A stretch of DNA of 64,000 nt. Source: DATMRF01 sp035566435. Lineage in GTDB: Bacteria; Verrucomicrobiota; Verrucomicrobiia; Limisphaerales; UBA8199. A program made the position numbers and the translations under genes. The stretch lies in the NCBI GenBank assembly GCA_035566435.1, contig DATMRF010000114.1:1-64000 (forward strand). The letters are read 5' to 3'. The notes under the pieces were generated by a model. That model saw only the letters and a list, made by a program, of their open reading frames with translations. It was not told the origin of the DNA and did not search any database. Positions 47,301 through 54,971 of the stretch are shown one piece after another; the stretch's first letter is position 1, and each line of letters begins with the position of its first letter.

Positions 47301-47407
47301 AGGATGTCGGTGGCAGCTTCGAGACCGGTCCAGGCGCCGAAGGCGGCACGCGTGTTTGCCTCAGCGCCCCGTTCAAGCAGGACAGCTCCCAACCGGGCCG
47401 GACGTGA
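44357..47407 (+). CDS. Two-component propeller sensor histidine kinase
   Basis: I choose the ATG at 44357, giving 1016 residues with a signal peptide (FAAACAWLFAGATPLSA). Residues about 30-650 hold repeated two-component-propeller blades (DGYLWLGTGDGLARF; GNLWIGTDTAG; GVLWLGTPEGLARW; GNLWVGTERGG; GFLWIGSKAGLMR), then a Y_Y_Y domain, one membrane helix (WWFLTSAGLCLLGMIVGSV), a HisKA_3 domain with RDLHDQLGANLTQ (His818), and an HATPase with AVNNVVKHSK and IEDNGCGLG. It senses an external ligand, often a glycan in relatives. No response regulator gene is adjacent. Confidence 0.9.
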   Translation: MLKNSWAFAAACAWLFAGATPLSAASAPHCTIDGWDTEKGLPQMSVIALTQTRDGYLWLGTGDGLARFDGVRFKRFEEEEALQLSGSKIVRLFEDRRGNLWIGTDTAGVVLVAPDGKVTNVALDEAASEGPLVGICEDQVGGIWLRLAHGHLYWYVQGKAHVVANGCRGLLAEDSGLVWVGSSDGRLIGLGPISNSIPPAVFPVSYEVPVGKLDFLLASKRGGYWRLANGRIQRWKVDSLQRDFGAYPWNVGVPVLSACEDQDGNLVVGTYGDGVYWMDSAGKFPRVEGLTNRFIYSLLIDREGSLWVGSDGGGLSRARPQSFDVVEGTRGSTVQSACEDPLGGFWIGYNSERIDHWNGNSFQTFTNLWPTELYASPGLTRFYARTVFEDRSHQVWAGGTSEITTHPPLLRLEGGRFRPAPGAAALDQEVLAAYEDSGGVLWLGTPEGLARWDGRAWKLFTTRDGLSSDRVRCIAEDTKGNLWVGTERGGLNCLRDGKFSVFRQRPKDGLPSDSVSSLYVDQEGVVWIGTWSGLVRYDQGQWTCYTTREGLLRNKIGYIVEDGLGFLWIGSKAGLMRISKRSLNEFSHNRTPGASIPCRFFSKSDGLPTSECSDGSQPGALRARDGTLCFPTIGGLVIVNPAKLLPNTNPPPVVIEAVRIDGELQQKETLRSPPPQTVTVPAGKESLEIVYASLNLSAPDKGFFKYIVEPYETTWTERPGSIRSARYPKLPHGHYRFHVQACNEDGVWNETGATLAITVLPAFYQTWWFLTSAGLCLLGMIVGSVHYVSTQKLQRQVAALRQQEALEKERARIARDLHDQLGANLTQVALLGEMAETDKNLPAEIETHARQISNTARETTHALDEIVWTVNPSNDTLDGLINYVCKYAQEYLALAGLRYRLEVPAQLPSVPISPELRHNVFLAAKEAVNNVVKHSKATSAWLRLRLEPERFLLEIEDNGCGLGPDAGNKGRNGLRNMRKRMEDVGGSFETGPGAEGGTRVCLSAPFKQDSSQPGRT

Positions 47408-47467
47408 GCCCGGCGATGCGTCCCATTCCTGCCAGCATTCGCCACTCAATTTTTCCTGAAAAAGCTG

Positions 47468-47495
47468 TTGCGCGGCGCGCATCTTTTGCTATATT
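47468..47495 (+). promoter_or_regulatory. Putative promoter of the S10 ribosomal operon
   Basis: TTGCGC (47468-47473) and TATATT (47490-47495), spacing 16, upstream of rpsJ. The leader before rpsJ is about 60 bases and starts with a GC-rich stretch. No Shine-Dalgarno sequence is evident before the rpsJ ATG. Confidence 0.5.
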
Positions 47496-47564
47496 CCGCG
47501 CTCCGTTCCCCTTAGCCGGGAGGCGGTAACGTAGCTAAACCATTAACAGACAATTGTTCTTTGT

Positions 47565-47873
47565 ATGGCTGGACAACGCATTCGCATTCGACTGAAGGCT
47601 TATGACCACCGGGTCATAGACCAATCCGCCCGCGACATTGCCGACACGGTCAAACGCACCGGGGCGCGTGTCGCTGGACCCATTCCGCTGCCGACCCGCA
47701 TCGAGCGTTTCACCGTGCTGCGGTCGCCGCACGCAGACAAGAAATCCCAGGAAACCTTCGAGCAGCGCACACACAAGCGTCTGATCGATATCATTGAACC
47801 CACCGCCAAGACCGTCGATGAGCTTAAGAAGCTCAACCTCCCGGCCGGCGTTGATATCACGATCAAGATTTGA
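47565..47873 (+). CDS. rpsJ: 30S ribosomal protein S10
   Basis: 102 residues, the normal length. IRIRLKAYDHRVIDQSARDI and the loop GPIPLPTRIERFTVLRSPH are diagnostic; the end is GVDITIKI. It is a 30S head protein, also known as NusE in antitermination. It is first of four ribosomal genes in the order of the S10 operon. The gene before it is a sensor kinase instead of the translation-factor genes often found there. Confidence 0.98.
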   Translation: MAGQRIRIRLKAYDHRVIDQSARDIADTVKRTGARVAGPIPLPTRIERFTVLRSPHADKKSQETFEQRTHKRLIDIIEPTAKTVDELKKLNLPAGVDITIKI

Positions 47874-48002
47874 TTACATGCGTTCGAAACCGACCAACCA
47901 GGACACGAACGCCGCCAGAAGCTTGGCGGTGGACTTGGCGGCTCCGGCTGCTGCCTCCCATCACTTCACCACTCCATCACTCCACTTTTCCATCTTTTCG
48001 TT

Positions 48003-48698
48003 ATGCCAGTAGGACTTTTAGGAAAGAAATTGGGCCAGACCCGAGTGTATGACGCCAAGGGCGTGATTACACCCGTCACGATCGTTCTCGCCGGCCCCAA
48101 CCGCGTCTTGCAGTGCAAAACGCAACAATCCGACGGCTACAATGCCGTGCAGCTTGGGTTCAACGACCAGAAAGAGAAACGCCTGACCAAGGCGGTCCTC
48201 GGCCACATTAAGAAATTCAGCGGCGTCGCCGTCAAACGCATCCGGGAATTTCGGGATTTCTCCAAAGAAGTGAAACCCGGCGACGTGCTCGGCGCCACGT
48301 TGTTCGCGCCGGGCGATTATGTGGATGCCATTGGCGTCACCAAAGGCCGCGGGTTCGAAGGTGTGGTCGGCCGCCACGGCTTTCGCGGTGGTGATTCCAC
48401 CCACGGCGCCAAGGGTTGGCACCGTCGTTCCGGGGCTATCGGCCAGCGCTTGTTCCCCGGCACCGTCATGCGCGGCATGAAGATGCCCGGCCACCTCGGC
48501 CAGGTCCGCCGCACCGCCCAGAATCTCCAGGTCATACAGGTCCGCGAAACCGAGAATGTGCTGCTCATCAAGGGCGCAATCCCCGGCTCGAACGGCGATT
48601 ACGTCGTCATCCGTGAATCCAAGAAACAGCCCAAAGGCTGGCGTCCGCATGCGGAGCGGCCGGAGAACATAAAGAAGACCGAAGCGAAGAAAAAGTAA
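48003..48698 (+). CDS. rplC: 50S ribosomal protein L3
   Basis: 231 residues, slightly long. GLLGKKLGQTRVYDAKG opens the protein, and RHGFRGGDSTHGAKGWHRRS with FPGTVMRGMKMPGHLG is the conserved extension reaching the peptidyl-transferase centre. The C-terminal KKTEAKKK is an added basic tail. The 129-base gap after rpsJ contains low-complexity CATCACTTCACCACTCC-type sequence, unusual within a ribosomal operon. Confidence 0.98.
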   Translation: MPVGLLGKKLGQTRVYDAKGVITPVTIVLAGPNRVLQCKTQQSDGYNAVQLGFNDQKEKRLTKAVLGHIKKFSGVAVKRIREFRDFSKEVKPGDVLGATLFAPGDYVDAIGVTKGRGFEGVVGRHGFRGGDSTHGAKGWHRRSGAIGQRLFPGTVMRGMKMPGHLGQVRRTAQNLQVIQVRETENVLLIKGAIPGSNGDYVVIRESKKQPKGWRPHAERPENIKKTEAKKK

Positions 48699-48735
48699 CG
48701 AGATTTGATTATCCGCGAAATCCGCGGTTAATTCT

Positions 48736-49362
48736 ATGAAGCTTACGATTAAAGATACCAAAGGGAGCAACCAGGGCGAACTGGAGGTCAAATTCCCGCT
48801 CGTCGAAAACGGGAAGGGGACCCAGGCCGTCCATGACGCGGTGGTCGCCTACCAGGCCGCCCAGCGCATGGGCACAGCTTGCACCAAGAACGTCGGTGAA
48901 GTGGCGGGCACCAACAAGAAGCCCTGGCGGCAGAAGGGCACCGGCCGCGCGCGTGCCGGCTCCTTCCAGTCGCCGTTGTGGCGCGGGGGTGGCGTGGTGT
49001 TCGGCCCGAAACCTCGCGATTTCGCCAAGAAGATTTCGCGCAAAACCCGGCAGCTCGCGTTGCGCAAGGCCCTTTCCGAGCGCCTGCGCGCCGGCGATGT
49101 CGTTCTTGTGGACGACCTGAAACTGGCCTCAGCCAAGACCAAGGAATTCATCGGGATTCTCGCGGCGTTGGACCTCAAGGGAACGGCGTTGTTTGTCGCG
49201 CAGGCGAACGACAAAAATCTCACGCTGGCTTCGCGCAATGTGTCGCACGTTGCCCTGGCCACCAGCGATTCGCTGAATACTTATGATGTCTTGCGCCCGG
49301 ACAAGCTGGTTTTCACCCGCGGCGCCTTCGAGCAGATCGAGGCCCGGTTGAGCAAGGAATAA
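48736..49362 (+). CDS. rplD: 50S ribosomal protein L4
   Basis: 208 residues. The tunnel loop KKPWRQKGTGRARAGSFQSP and LRKALSERLRAGDVVLVDD are typical of L4. It lines the exit tunnel and in some bacteria represses its own operon. It lies 37 bases after rplC and one base before rplW. Confidence 0.97.
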   Translation: MKLTIKDTKGSNQGELEVKFPLVENGKGTQAVHDAVVAYQAAQRMGTACTKNVGEVAGTNKKPWRQKGTGRARAGSFQSPLWRGGGVVFGPKPRDFAKKISRKTRQLALRKALSERLRAGDVVLVDDLKLASAKTKEFIGILAALDLKGTALFVAQANDKNLTLASRNVSHVALATSDSLNTYDVLRPDKLVFTRGAFEQIEARLSKE

Positions 49363-49363
49363 C

Positions 49364-49645
49364 ATGAACACTTTCGAAATCATCAAAACCGTGCGCCTGA
49401 CCGAGAAAGGGACGCGCCAGGGTGACAGCTTTAATCAATACACCGTGGTCGCCGACCCTCGTGCGAACAAGACCCAGATTCGCCAGGCCGTCCAGGAATT
49501 GTTCAAGGTAAAGGTGACGAAGGTGAATACTTTGAACGTGCGGGGCAAATACCGCCGCCAGCGCACCAAGCAGGCTGGTCAGGCCCCCAGTTGGAAAAAG
49601 GCAATCGTCACCCTCAAAGAGGGCCAAAAAATCGTCCTGACCTAG
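49364..49645 (+). CDS. rplW: 50S ribosomal protein L23
   Basis: 93 residues. IIKTVRLTEKGTRQ at the start and the NKTQIRQAVQELFKVKVTKV block match L23, which docks chaperones at the tunnel exit. The stop TAG overlaps the stop of the convergent gene within CTAG at 49642-49645. rplB, expected next in most bacteria, is absent. Confidence 0.97.
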   Translation: MNTFEIIKTVRLTEKGTRQGDSFNQYTVVADPRANKTQIRQAVQELFKVKVTKVNTLNVRGKYRRQRTKQAGQAPSWKKAIVTLKEGQKIVLT

Positions 49646-50505
49646 ACGGTGGCCAGCACTCCGTGAAGATAGCCGAAGGATTCGCAGATCCCCGGCATCG
49701 GTGCGTCGGCCTTATCCTCGTATTCCAAGGCAACGTCGTAGGAGTATTTGATTTTGAGTAAGGTTTTGAGCACCGCGACGATGTCGATCACTCCCCGGCC
49801 CACCGCGATGGGCTTGCCCTTGGCCGTTGCCTCCGTGACATCCTTCATGTGAAAACTATATAGCCGGCTGGCGCATTCTTCGATGATGGGAACCGGGTCC
49901 TGGCCGATGCGCACCGTATGGCCGACATCAATGCAAGTGCCCATGTGCGCGTCGCGGTTCTTGATCAATTTCAGGACATCCAGCGGTGAGGGGTATTTCT
50001 TGTCCGTGGGGCCGTGGTTATGGATGGCAATGCGGATGTCGTACTGTTTCGCGAATTTCTCGACCGTGTCCAGCGCGTCGGGATCCGGGCTGCACACAAT
50101 GGTGGGCATGCCAGCCGCTTTGGCGTACTCGAAATAACCCCGGACCTCAGCCTCATCGTTCTTCATGTAAATGACACCCGCGCCCATCAAGGTAAGGCCG
50201 GCGGCTTCGATTCTTCGGCGGGCCTCCTGGCACTCCGCCGGGCTGCTCTTGAGCGGGAGATGCATGTCTTTCAGGCAGATGTAGCGCACCCCGGCCTCCT
50301 TGGTCATGGCGATGGCCTGGTCGAGGCTGAACTTGCGAAGGGTGTAGGAAGCGACTCCCAACTTCAGACCATCGTCCGGAACGCGCTCGGGCCTGGTGAC
50401 AGCCGCCCGGAGCGTGCGGGGCATACCGAGCGCGGCCAGCGCAGTGGAGCCCAGGAGGCTGGATTGGAGGAAATGACGGCGGTTGTGATGGGTAGGGTTT
50501 TTCAT
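49642..50505 (-). CDS. Tat-exported sugar phosphate isomerase/epimerase-like TIM barrel
   Basis: I use the ATG at 50503-50505 (MKNPTHHNRRHFLQSSLLG), giving 287 residues. The twin-arginine motif RRHFLQ plus a hydrophobic segment ending LRAA is a Tat signal. The AP2Ec/xylose-isomerase-like barrel includes GVRYICLKDMHLPL, IAIHNHGPTD, GTCIDVGHTVR and FHMKDV, with His, Asp and Glu placed for a divalent metal. The substrate is unknown; relatives include inosose-type isomerases. Its stop overlaps rplW's stop. Confidence 0.88.
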   Translation of the reverse strand: MKNPTHHNRRHFLQSSLLGSTALAALGMPRTLRAAVTRPERVPDDGLKLGVASYTLRKFSLDQAIAMTKEAGVRYICLKDMHLPLKSSPAECQEARRRIEAAGLTLMGAGVIYMKNDEAEVRGYFEYAKAAGMPTIVCSPDPDALDTVEKFAKQYDIRIAIHNHGPTDKKYPSPLDVLKLIKNRDAHMGTCIDVGHTVRIGQDPVPIIEECASRLYSFHMKDVTEATAKGKPIAVGRGVIDIVAVLKTLLKIKYSYDVALEYEDKADAPMPGICESFGYLHGVLATV

Positions 50506-50588
50506 ATCATTGTTCGTTAAACACAGCCCGATTCCAGACGGAAAGAGGTGCTGTGGCAAGACCAAACCGCTCCCAAAACCGCACCGCC

Positions 50589-51143
50589 TTAGGGCGAAAT
50601 TTGGTGCAACCGGTAATACCGCGCCCTGATGGCTGGGACGTTTGGGTCGGTGAATTCGAGCAAAGCGCTTGTGTCGGTCACGACGCTGCCGACGCTCGTC
50701 CAACTGGACAGGTCGGAGCTTACCTGAACGTCGTACACGTACCCGGGTGGAGCACTGCCGGTTAGCAGGACCTCTCCCGTCTCGGTGAAAGACAGTTGGA
50801 GGCTGACCGGTGCCGCAGGGGTGGAGGGCACAGTATAGCCCACTTCGGCCGAGAACGCGCTTTCCAAACCGGCGGGGTCGTAGGCGGTCACGGCAAAATA
50901 ATACGTCATCCCGGCAACCAGGTTCGACACTGTCGCTGTTGTCGCATTCCCCACATCCTCCATAGTCGAATACGATTGGTTTGCGACGCCCGAGTAGAGC
51001 CGGTATCCGGCGATGGCGCCACCACGGCTCGCATCCCAGGCCAGTGCCACTCTGCTTTGCCCCCATGCCGCGAAGGGTAACGAGGTAATGAACGCGGCGA
51101 TGAGGCCCAGGCGCCGGAGTTTAGTCAATTGACAAGCAAACAT
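50589..51143 (-). CDS. Small exported fibronectin III protein
   Basis: 184 residues with a signal peptide (LGLIAAFITSLPFAAWGQ). One FN3 domain (VALAWDASRGGAIAGYRLYS; VAGMTYYFAVTAYDPAGLES) is followed by a C-terminal module (GYVYDVQVSSDLSSW...ARYYRLHQISP). The N-terminal FN3 unit is clearly related to the one in the 57579 protein. It is not in an operon with the Tat gene by spacing (83 bases). Role unknown; carbohydrate or protein binding is possible. Confidence 0.7.
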   Translation of the reverse strand: MFACQLTKLRRLGLIAAFITSLPFAAWGQSRVALAWDASRGGAIAGYRLYSGVANQSYSTMEDVGNATTATVSNLVAGMTYYFAVTAYDPAGLESAFSAEVGYTVPSTPAAPVSLQLSFTETGEVLLTGSAPPGYVYDVQVSSDLSSWTSVGSVVTDTSALLEFTDPNVPAIRARYYRLHQISP

Positions 51144-51348
51144 GCACCCAATGCTGACGCGTTGGGCAGATGCGGGCGACTAGGACATTCCCGGATCGCA
51201 ATAGGGAATGCCCTGGTACCCCGTCAGGGACGATGGCAATGAGGCAGGGGAGAAACCGGAAGAGGTTTTTTAACTGATTGGTCAAACACTCCCAAACGCC
51301 TCAGAGCGGTTGACGAGCGCGCCCGGTTTCTTCACTTTCTCCGTACGC

Positions 51349-52485
51349 ATGAGTAATGATCTCGAGGTACTTTCGCTGTCCCGTGCCCCAGCCGACGTGT
51401 CGCGCTTTCTGGAAGTCAGCTACCCCATCTATCGGGATGACCCGTACTGGGTCGCGCCGTTATTGATGGACCTAAAGAAAGTATTCACGGACGCCAACCC
51501 CCTGTTCGAGCACGCTCGGATGCAGCTTTGGGTAGCCCGCCACAATGGGAAGGATGTCGGACGTGTCGCCGGAGTCATCGACGAGGCTTATAATCGCACG
51601 AACCAACCGCCAGCGGCGTTCTTCGGGTTCTTCGAATGCGCCAACGATCCGACGGTCAGCCGGCAGTTATTCGCGACCGTTTTTGAGTGGGCGCGCCAGG
51701 AGGGCCTGGGTCAGGTGCTCGGCCCCATGAACCCCACCACCAATGATGAATGCGGCTTGCTCGTGGATGGCTTCGATTCCTCGCCGGTTTTCATGATGAC
51801 CTATAACCCCCGTTATTACACATCCCTGGTCGAGGCAGAAGGTTTCCACAAAGCCAAAGACCTACTGGCCTTCCACATGGATCTGGCGAAAATTCCGATG
51901 GACCGCCTGACCCGGATTGGAAAGAAGGTCAAAGAGCGCCATCCCGGCATGGTCTTCCGGCCGGTCCTGCGCAAAACGTTGAAGCAGGACATTGCGCGGA
52001 TAAAGCAAGTCTATAACGCCGCCTGGCAAGATAATTGGGGCTTCGTGCCCATGACGGATGGCGAGGTGGATTTCATGGCGGAACGCTTGAAACCACTCCT
52101 GATGGAGGGACTCATTTGGCTCGCGGAGGTTGGATCTGAGCCCGTGGCGTTTCTGCTCGCGATGCCGGATTATAACGTCGCGCTCAAGCCGTTGCAGGGC
52201 CGGTTGCTCACACCGCGAATCCTCGGCTTCATTCCCTACCTGCTTGGCTGGAAGCGCCCCACCCGGACCCGGGTGCTCACGCTCGGCGTCAAAGAAAAGT
52301 ACCGCTCGAAAGGATTGGAATCCGCGCTCCTCATCGAGGGCCTACGCGTCGGTTTTGAAGCTGGGGTGGTGGAATCCGAGGCCTCCTGGATCCTCGAAGA
52401 CAATGTGATGATGTGCCGGATGCTCGAAGCCATCGGCGGGCGCCCGTACAAACGGTACAGGCTCTATGTTAAGGATTTGAAATAA
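51349..52485 (+). CDS. GNAT-type protein, candidate bacterial ceramide synthase
   Basis: I use the ATG at 51349 (MSNDLEVLSLSRAP), giving 378 residues. The N-terminal segment RFLEVSYPIYRDDPYWVAPL, GPMNPTTNDECGLLVDGF, and the C-terminal GNAT-like LTLGVKEKYRSKGLESALL and ASWILEDNVMMCRMLEAIGG are the blocks of a large acyltransferase family. The bacterial ceramide synthase of Caulobacter (bCerS) is a GNAT-related protein of similar length. The next two genes on the opposite strand encode enzymes matching the other sphingolipid steps. It would N-acylate a sphingoid base with acyl-CoA or acyl-ACP. The assignment rests on context plus family pattern. Confidence 0.6.
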   Translation: MSNDLEVLSLSRAPADVSRFLEVSYPIYRDDPYWVAPLLMDLKKVFTDANPLFEHARMQLWVARHNGKDVGRVAGVIDEAYNRTNQPPAAFFGFFECANDPTVSRQLFATVFEWARQEGLGQVLGPMNPTTNDECGLLVDGFDSSPVFMMTYNPRYYTSLVEAEGFHKAKDLLAFHMDLAKIPMDRLTRIGKKVKERHPGMVFRPVLRKTLKQDIARIKQVYNAAWQDNWGFVPMTDGEVDFMAERLKPLLMEGLIWLAEVGSEPVAFLLAMPDYNVALKPLQGRLLTPRILGFIPYLLGWKRPTRTRVLTLGVKEKYRSKGLESALLIEGLRVGFEAGVVESEASWILEDNVMMCRMLEAIGGRPYKRYRLYVKDLK

Positions 52486-52502
52486 AAACCCCGACAACGC
52501 GC

Positions 52503-53483
52503 TTACAGCCACCTCTCGCCGCGGTACCACTCGAGGCTTTCGGCTATGCCCTGTTGGAGGCTTGTGCCGCAGGTGTACCCCAACTCGCGCTGGAGCCGGG
52601 AGGCGTCACAGACCCAGCCCGGCGCCCGCAACTCGGCGTACTTTTGCAGGTTTAACAGAGTCGGCTTCCTGGTGAAGCGCGACCAGGCTTCAAGTGCAAG
52701 GCAGAGCGGCCAAAGCACCGCCGCCGGCAAAGGGCAGGGGAGAGTCCACGCCTCCATCTGTTCAGCAATCTCCGCAGCCATTTGCCGGCCCGTCGTCAGT
52801 TCGCCGCTCGCAACAAAATAGGTTTTCCCGGCTGCGACGGGGTTGTCCAGGCACCTGACAGTCGCCTCAGCAAGGTCGCGGACAAAGACCAGGCTCAACA
52901 TCTGCTTGCTGCTGGGCCGCGGCAATAAGTGATGTTTCACCGCTCTGAACATCGGCAGAAAACCGCTGTCTCGCGGTCCGTAAACCGCCGGGGGGCGAAG
53001 AATGGTGTACGGCGTGCGGCAGCGGTTGGGGACCTCCAGCTCGCCCGCGAGCTTGCTTTTGCCATATTCGGAAACCGGGTGCGGAGGATCCTCTTCCTGC
53101 GCCGGACGAGACGGTGTGGCCGGGCCGGCGACGGCCAGGCTGGAGATGTGGACTAGTCTCTGAACGCTGGCACCATGGACATTGACCGCCTCGACCACAT
53201 TGCGAGTGCCCTGGTGGTTCGTGTCGTAAAACTCTGAACTGCGGGTCGCCCGCGTGCGGCCGGCGCAATGGATGACGTGGGTTACATCGGCCAGAGCGTG
53301 ACGCAGGCTTTCAGGTTCGCCGACGGAGCCAGCGCGTACCTCGGTGGCCGGGAGATGGCTTTGGAGGAAACGCCTGTTGCTGGTGGGCCGCAGTAAAACC
53401 ACCGTCGCCAAGCCGCGCGCACGGAGAACATCGAGGATGTGACTGCCGACAAACCCGCTGCCGCCAGTGAGCAAGACTTTCAT
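52503..53483 (-). CDS. NAD-dependent epimerase/dehydratase-type protein, candidate ceramide reductase
   Basis: 327 residues from ATG 53481-53483; a second ATG lies one codon upstream. The extended SDR fold shows LLTGGSGFVGSHILDVL, DVTHVIHCAGRTRATRS, and the active site SEYGKSKLAGE (Tyr-x3-Lys). CerR in Caulobacter, which reduces the 3-keto group in bacterial sphingolipid synthesis, is annotated as such an epimerase. It is 45 bases downstream of the serine palmitoyltransferase-type gene, and its stop faces the GNAT gene. Other roles, such as sugar epimerisation, are possible. Confidence 0.65.
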   Translation of the reverse strand: MKVLLTGGSGFVGSHILDVLRARGLATVVLLRPTSNRRFLQSHLPATEVRAGSVGEPESLRHALADVTHVIHCAGRTRATRSSEFYDTNHQGTRNVVEAVNVHGASVQRLVHISSLAVAGPATPSRPAQEEDPPHPVSEYGKSKLAGELEVPNRCRTPYTILRPPAVYGPRDSGFLPMFRAVKHHLLPRPSSKQMLSLVFVRDLAEATVRCLDNPVAAGKTYFVASGELTTGRQMAAEIAEQMEAWTLPCPLPAAVLWPLCLALEAWSRFTRKPTLLNLQKYAELRAPGWVCDASRLQRELGYTCGTSLQQGIAESLEWYRGERWL

Positions 53484-53528
53484 CATGGAGCACTCGGCCG
53501 CGCGGGCTGCGGCCGCAGGGGGCAAGGC

Positions 53529-54914
53529 TCAAATCAGTCCCAGTTCTTTGCCCACTTTGCCCAGCTTGTCGAGGGCGAAATCAATCTGTTTCTCGGTGTG
53601 TGTGGCCATGAGGCTGATCCGGATAAGCTCCTGGCCGGGGGCGACCGCAGGCGAAACCACCGGGTTGACGAAAACTCCTTCCTCATGCAACCGCTTGCAG
53701 ACTTTGAATGCCAGCATCAGGCTGCGACAATAGACGGGGAGGATCGGCGTTTCGGAATCTCCGAGGTCGAATCCCAGCCGGGCCAGCCCTTTTTTCATCC
53801 GGTCGGTGTTGCGCCAAAGTTGGGCGATCCGTTCCGGTTGTTGCGTCATGATCTGAAGCGCGGCCAAGACGGCGGCAGCGTTGGCGGGGCTCATGCTGGC
53901 GCTGAAAATCAGGGGACGCGAATGGTGTTTTAAATAATCAATCGTTTCAGCGTCCGAGCCGATAAACCCGCCCAGGCTGGCCAGCGATTTGCTGAAGGTG
54001 CCCATGACCAGATGAACCTGCTCCGTGAGGCCGAAGTGGCTCGCGGTGCCGGCCCCGTTCTTGCCTAAAACTCCAATCGCGTGGGCATCATCCACCATGA
54101 CCGCGGCTCCGTACTTGCGGGCGATCCGGCAAAGCTCGGACAGCTGGATAATATCCCCCTCCATGCTGAACACCCCGTCCACGACTATCAGTTTACCCGC
54201 GCCCGGCTCGAGCTGCTGCAGACGCATTTCCAACGCGGACAAGTCGCGGTGTGGAAAGCGCAGGAACCTGCCCGGCGCCAGCAAGCAGCCTTCCACAATA
54301 CTGGCGTGGTTGCTTTTGTCCCCGACCACAAAGTCGCCTTTGCCAACCAGGGCGCTGATCACGCCAAGGTTGACTTGGAACCCGGTGCTGTAGAGCAGGA
54401 CGGCTTCCTTGTTCACCAGTTTCGCCAGGGCGGCCTCGAGTTCGAGGTGGATGTCCAACGTGCCGTTCAGAAATCGGGAGCCGGCGCAGCCGGTTCCATA
54501 CTTCTCCACCGCGGCCCGGGCGGCCTCTTTAATCTTGGGATGGTTGGTCAAGCCCAGGTAACTGTTCGAGCCGAGCATGAGGACCTTCTTGCCCTCAATG
54601 GCCACCTCGGTGTCCTGGGCGGACGAAATCGTGCGGAAATATGGGTAGAGTCCCGACTCCCTCAGCTGCGCGGCCGTTTTGAAGTTCCTGACCTTGTCAA
54701 ACAGCACCAGGTGTTGCGACTCGGCTGCAGCTTTCCCTCGCACGGGCCGGTGGTTCACCTCTCGAGCGCGGCCGGCTTGTGGCCGTGGATACACTTCGAG
54801 TTGTTCTGCCAGGCCGTCTTCCACGCCGGGCGTCTTTTCGTGGTAAATCATATCAGCGAGTCGCCAACTGACCTTTCTCGGCCTCCCTTTTACCCTTTCT
54901 GGCCCGGGTAGCAA
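53529..54914 (-). CDS. Serine palmitoyltransferase-type PLP enzyme (alpha-oxoamine synthase)
   Basis: 461 residues, or 440 if Met22 (54849-54851) is the start. The fold type I blocks are complete: MLGSNSYLGLTNHPKIKE, YGTGCAGSRFLNGT, SNHASIVEG, VMVDDAHAIGVLGKNGAGT, and GTFSKSLASLGGFIG with the PLP-binding Lys309. The MLGSNSYLGL variant and N-terminal extension favour serine palmitoyltransferase over KBL or BioF, in line with the neighbouring reductase and GNAT candidates. It would condense serine with a fatty acyl thioester to 3-ketosphinganine. The N-terminal 60 residues are unusual. Confidence 0.75.
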   Translation of the reverse strand: MLPGPERVKGRPRKVSWRLADMIYHEKTPGVEDGLAEQLEVYPRPQAGRAREVNHRPVRGKAAAESQHLVLFDKVRNFKTAAQLRESGLYPYFRTISSAQDTEVAIEGKKVLMLGSNSYLGLTNHPKIKEAARAAVEKYGTGCAGSRFLNGTLDIHLELEAALAKLVNKEAVLLYSTGFQVNLGVISALVGKGDFVVGDKSNHASIVEGCLLAPGRFLRFPHRDLSALEMRLQQLEPGAGKLIVVDGVFSMEGDIIQLSELCRIARKYGAAVMVDDAHAIGVLGKNGAGTASHFGLTEQVHLVMGTFSKSLASLGGFIGSDAETIDYLKHHSRPLIFSASMSPANAAAVLAALQIMTQQPERIAQLWRNTDRMKKGLARLGFDLGDSETPILPVYCRSLMLAFKVCKRLHEEGVFVNPVVSPAVAPGQELIRISLMATHTEKQIDFALDKLGKVGKELGLI

Positions 54915-54971
54915 GAACGAAATTCGAGCCCCGGCTGGTGTTGGGAGTCGGCTCGCCGCTGAAAACCGTTA

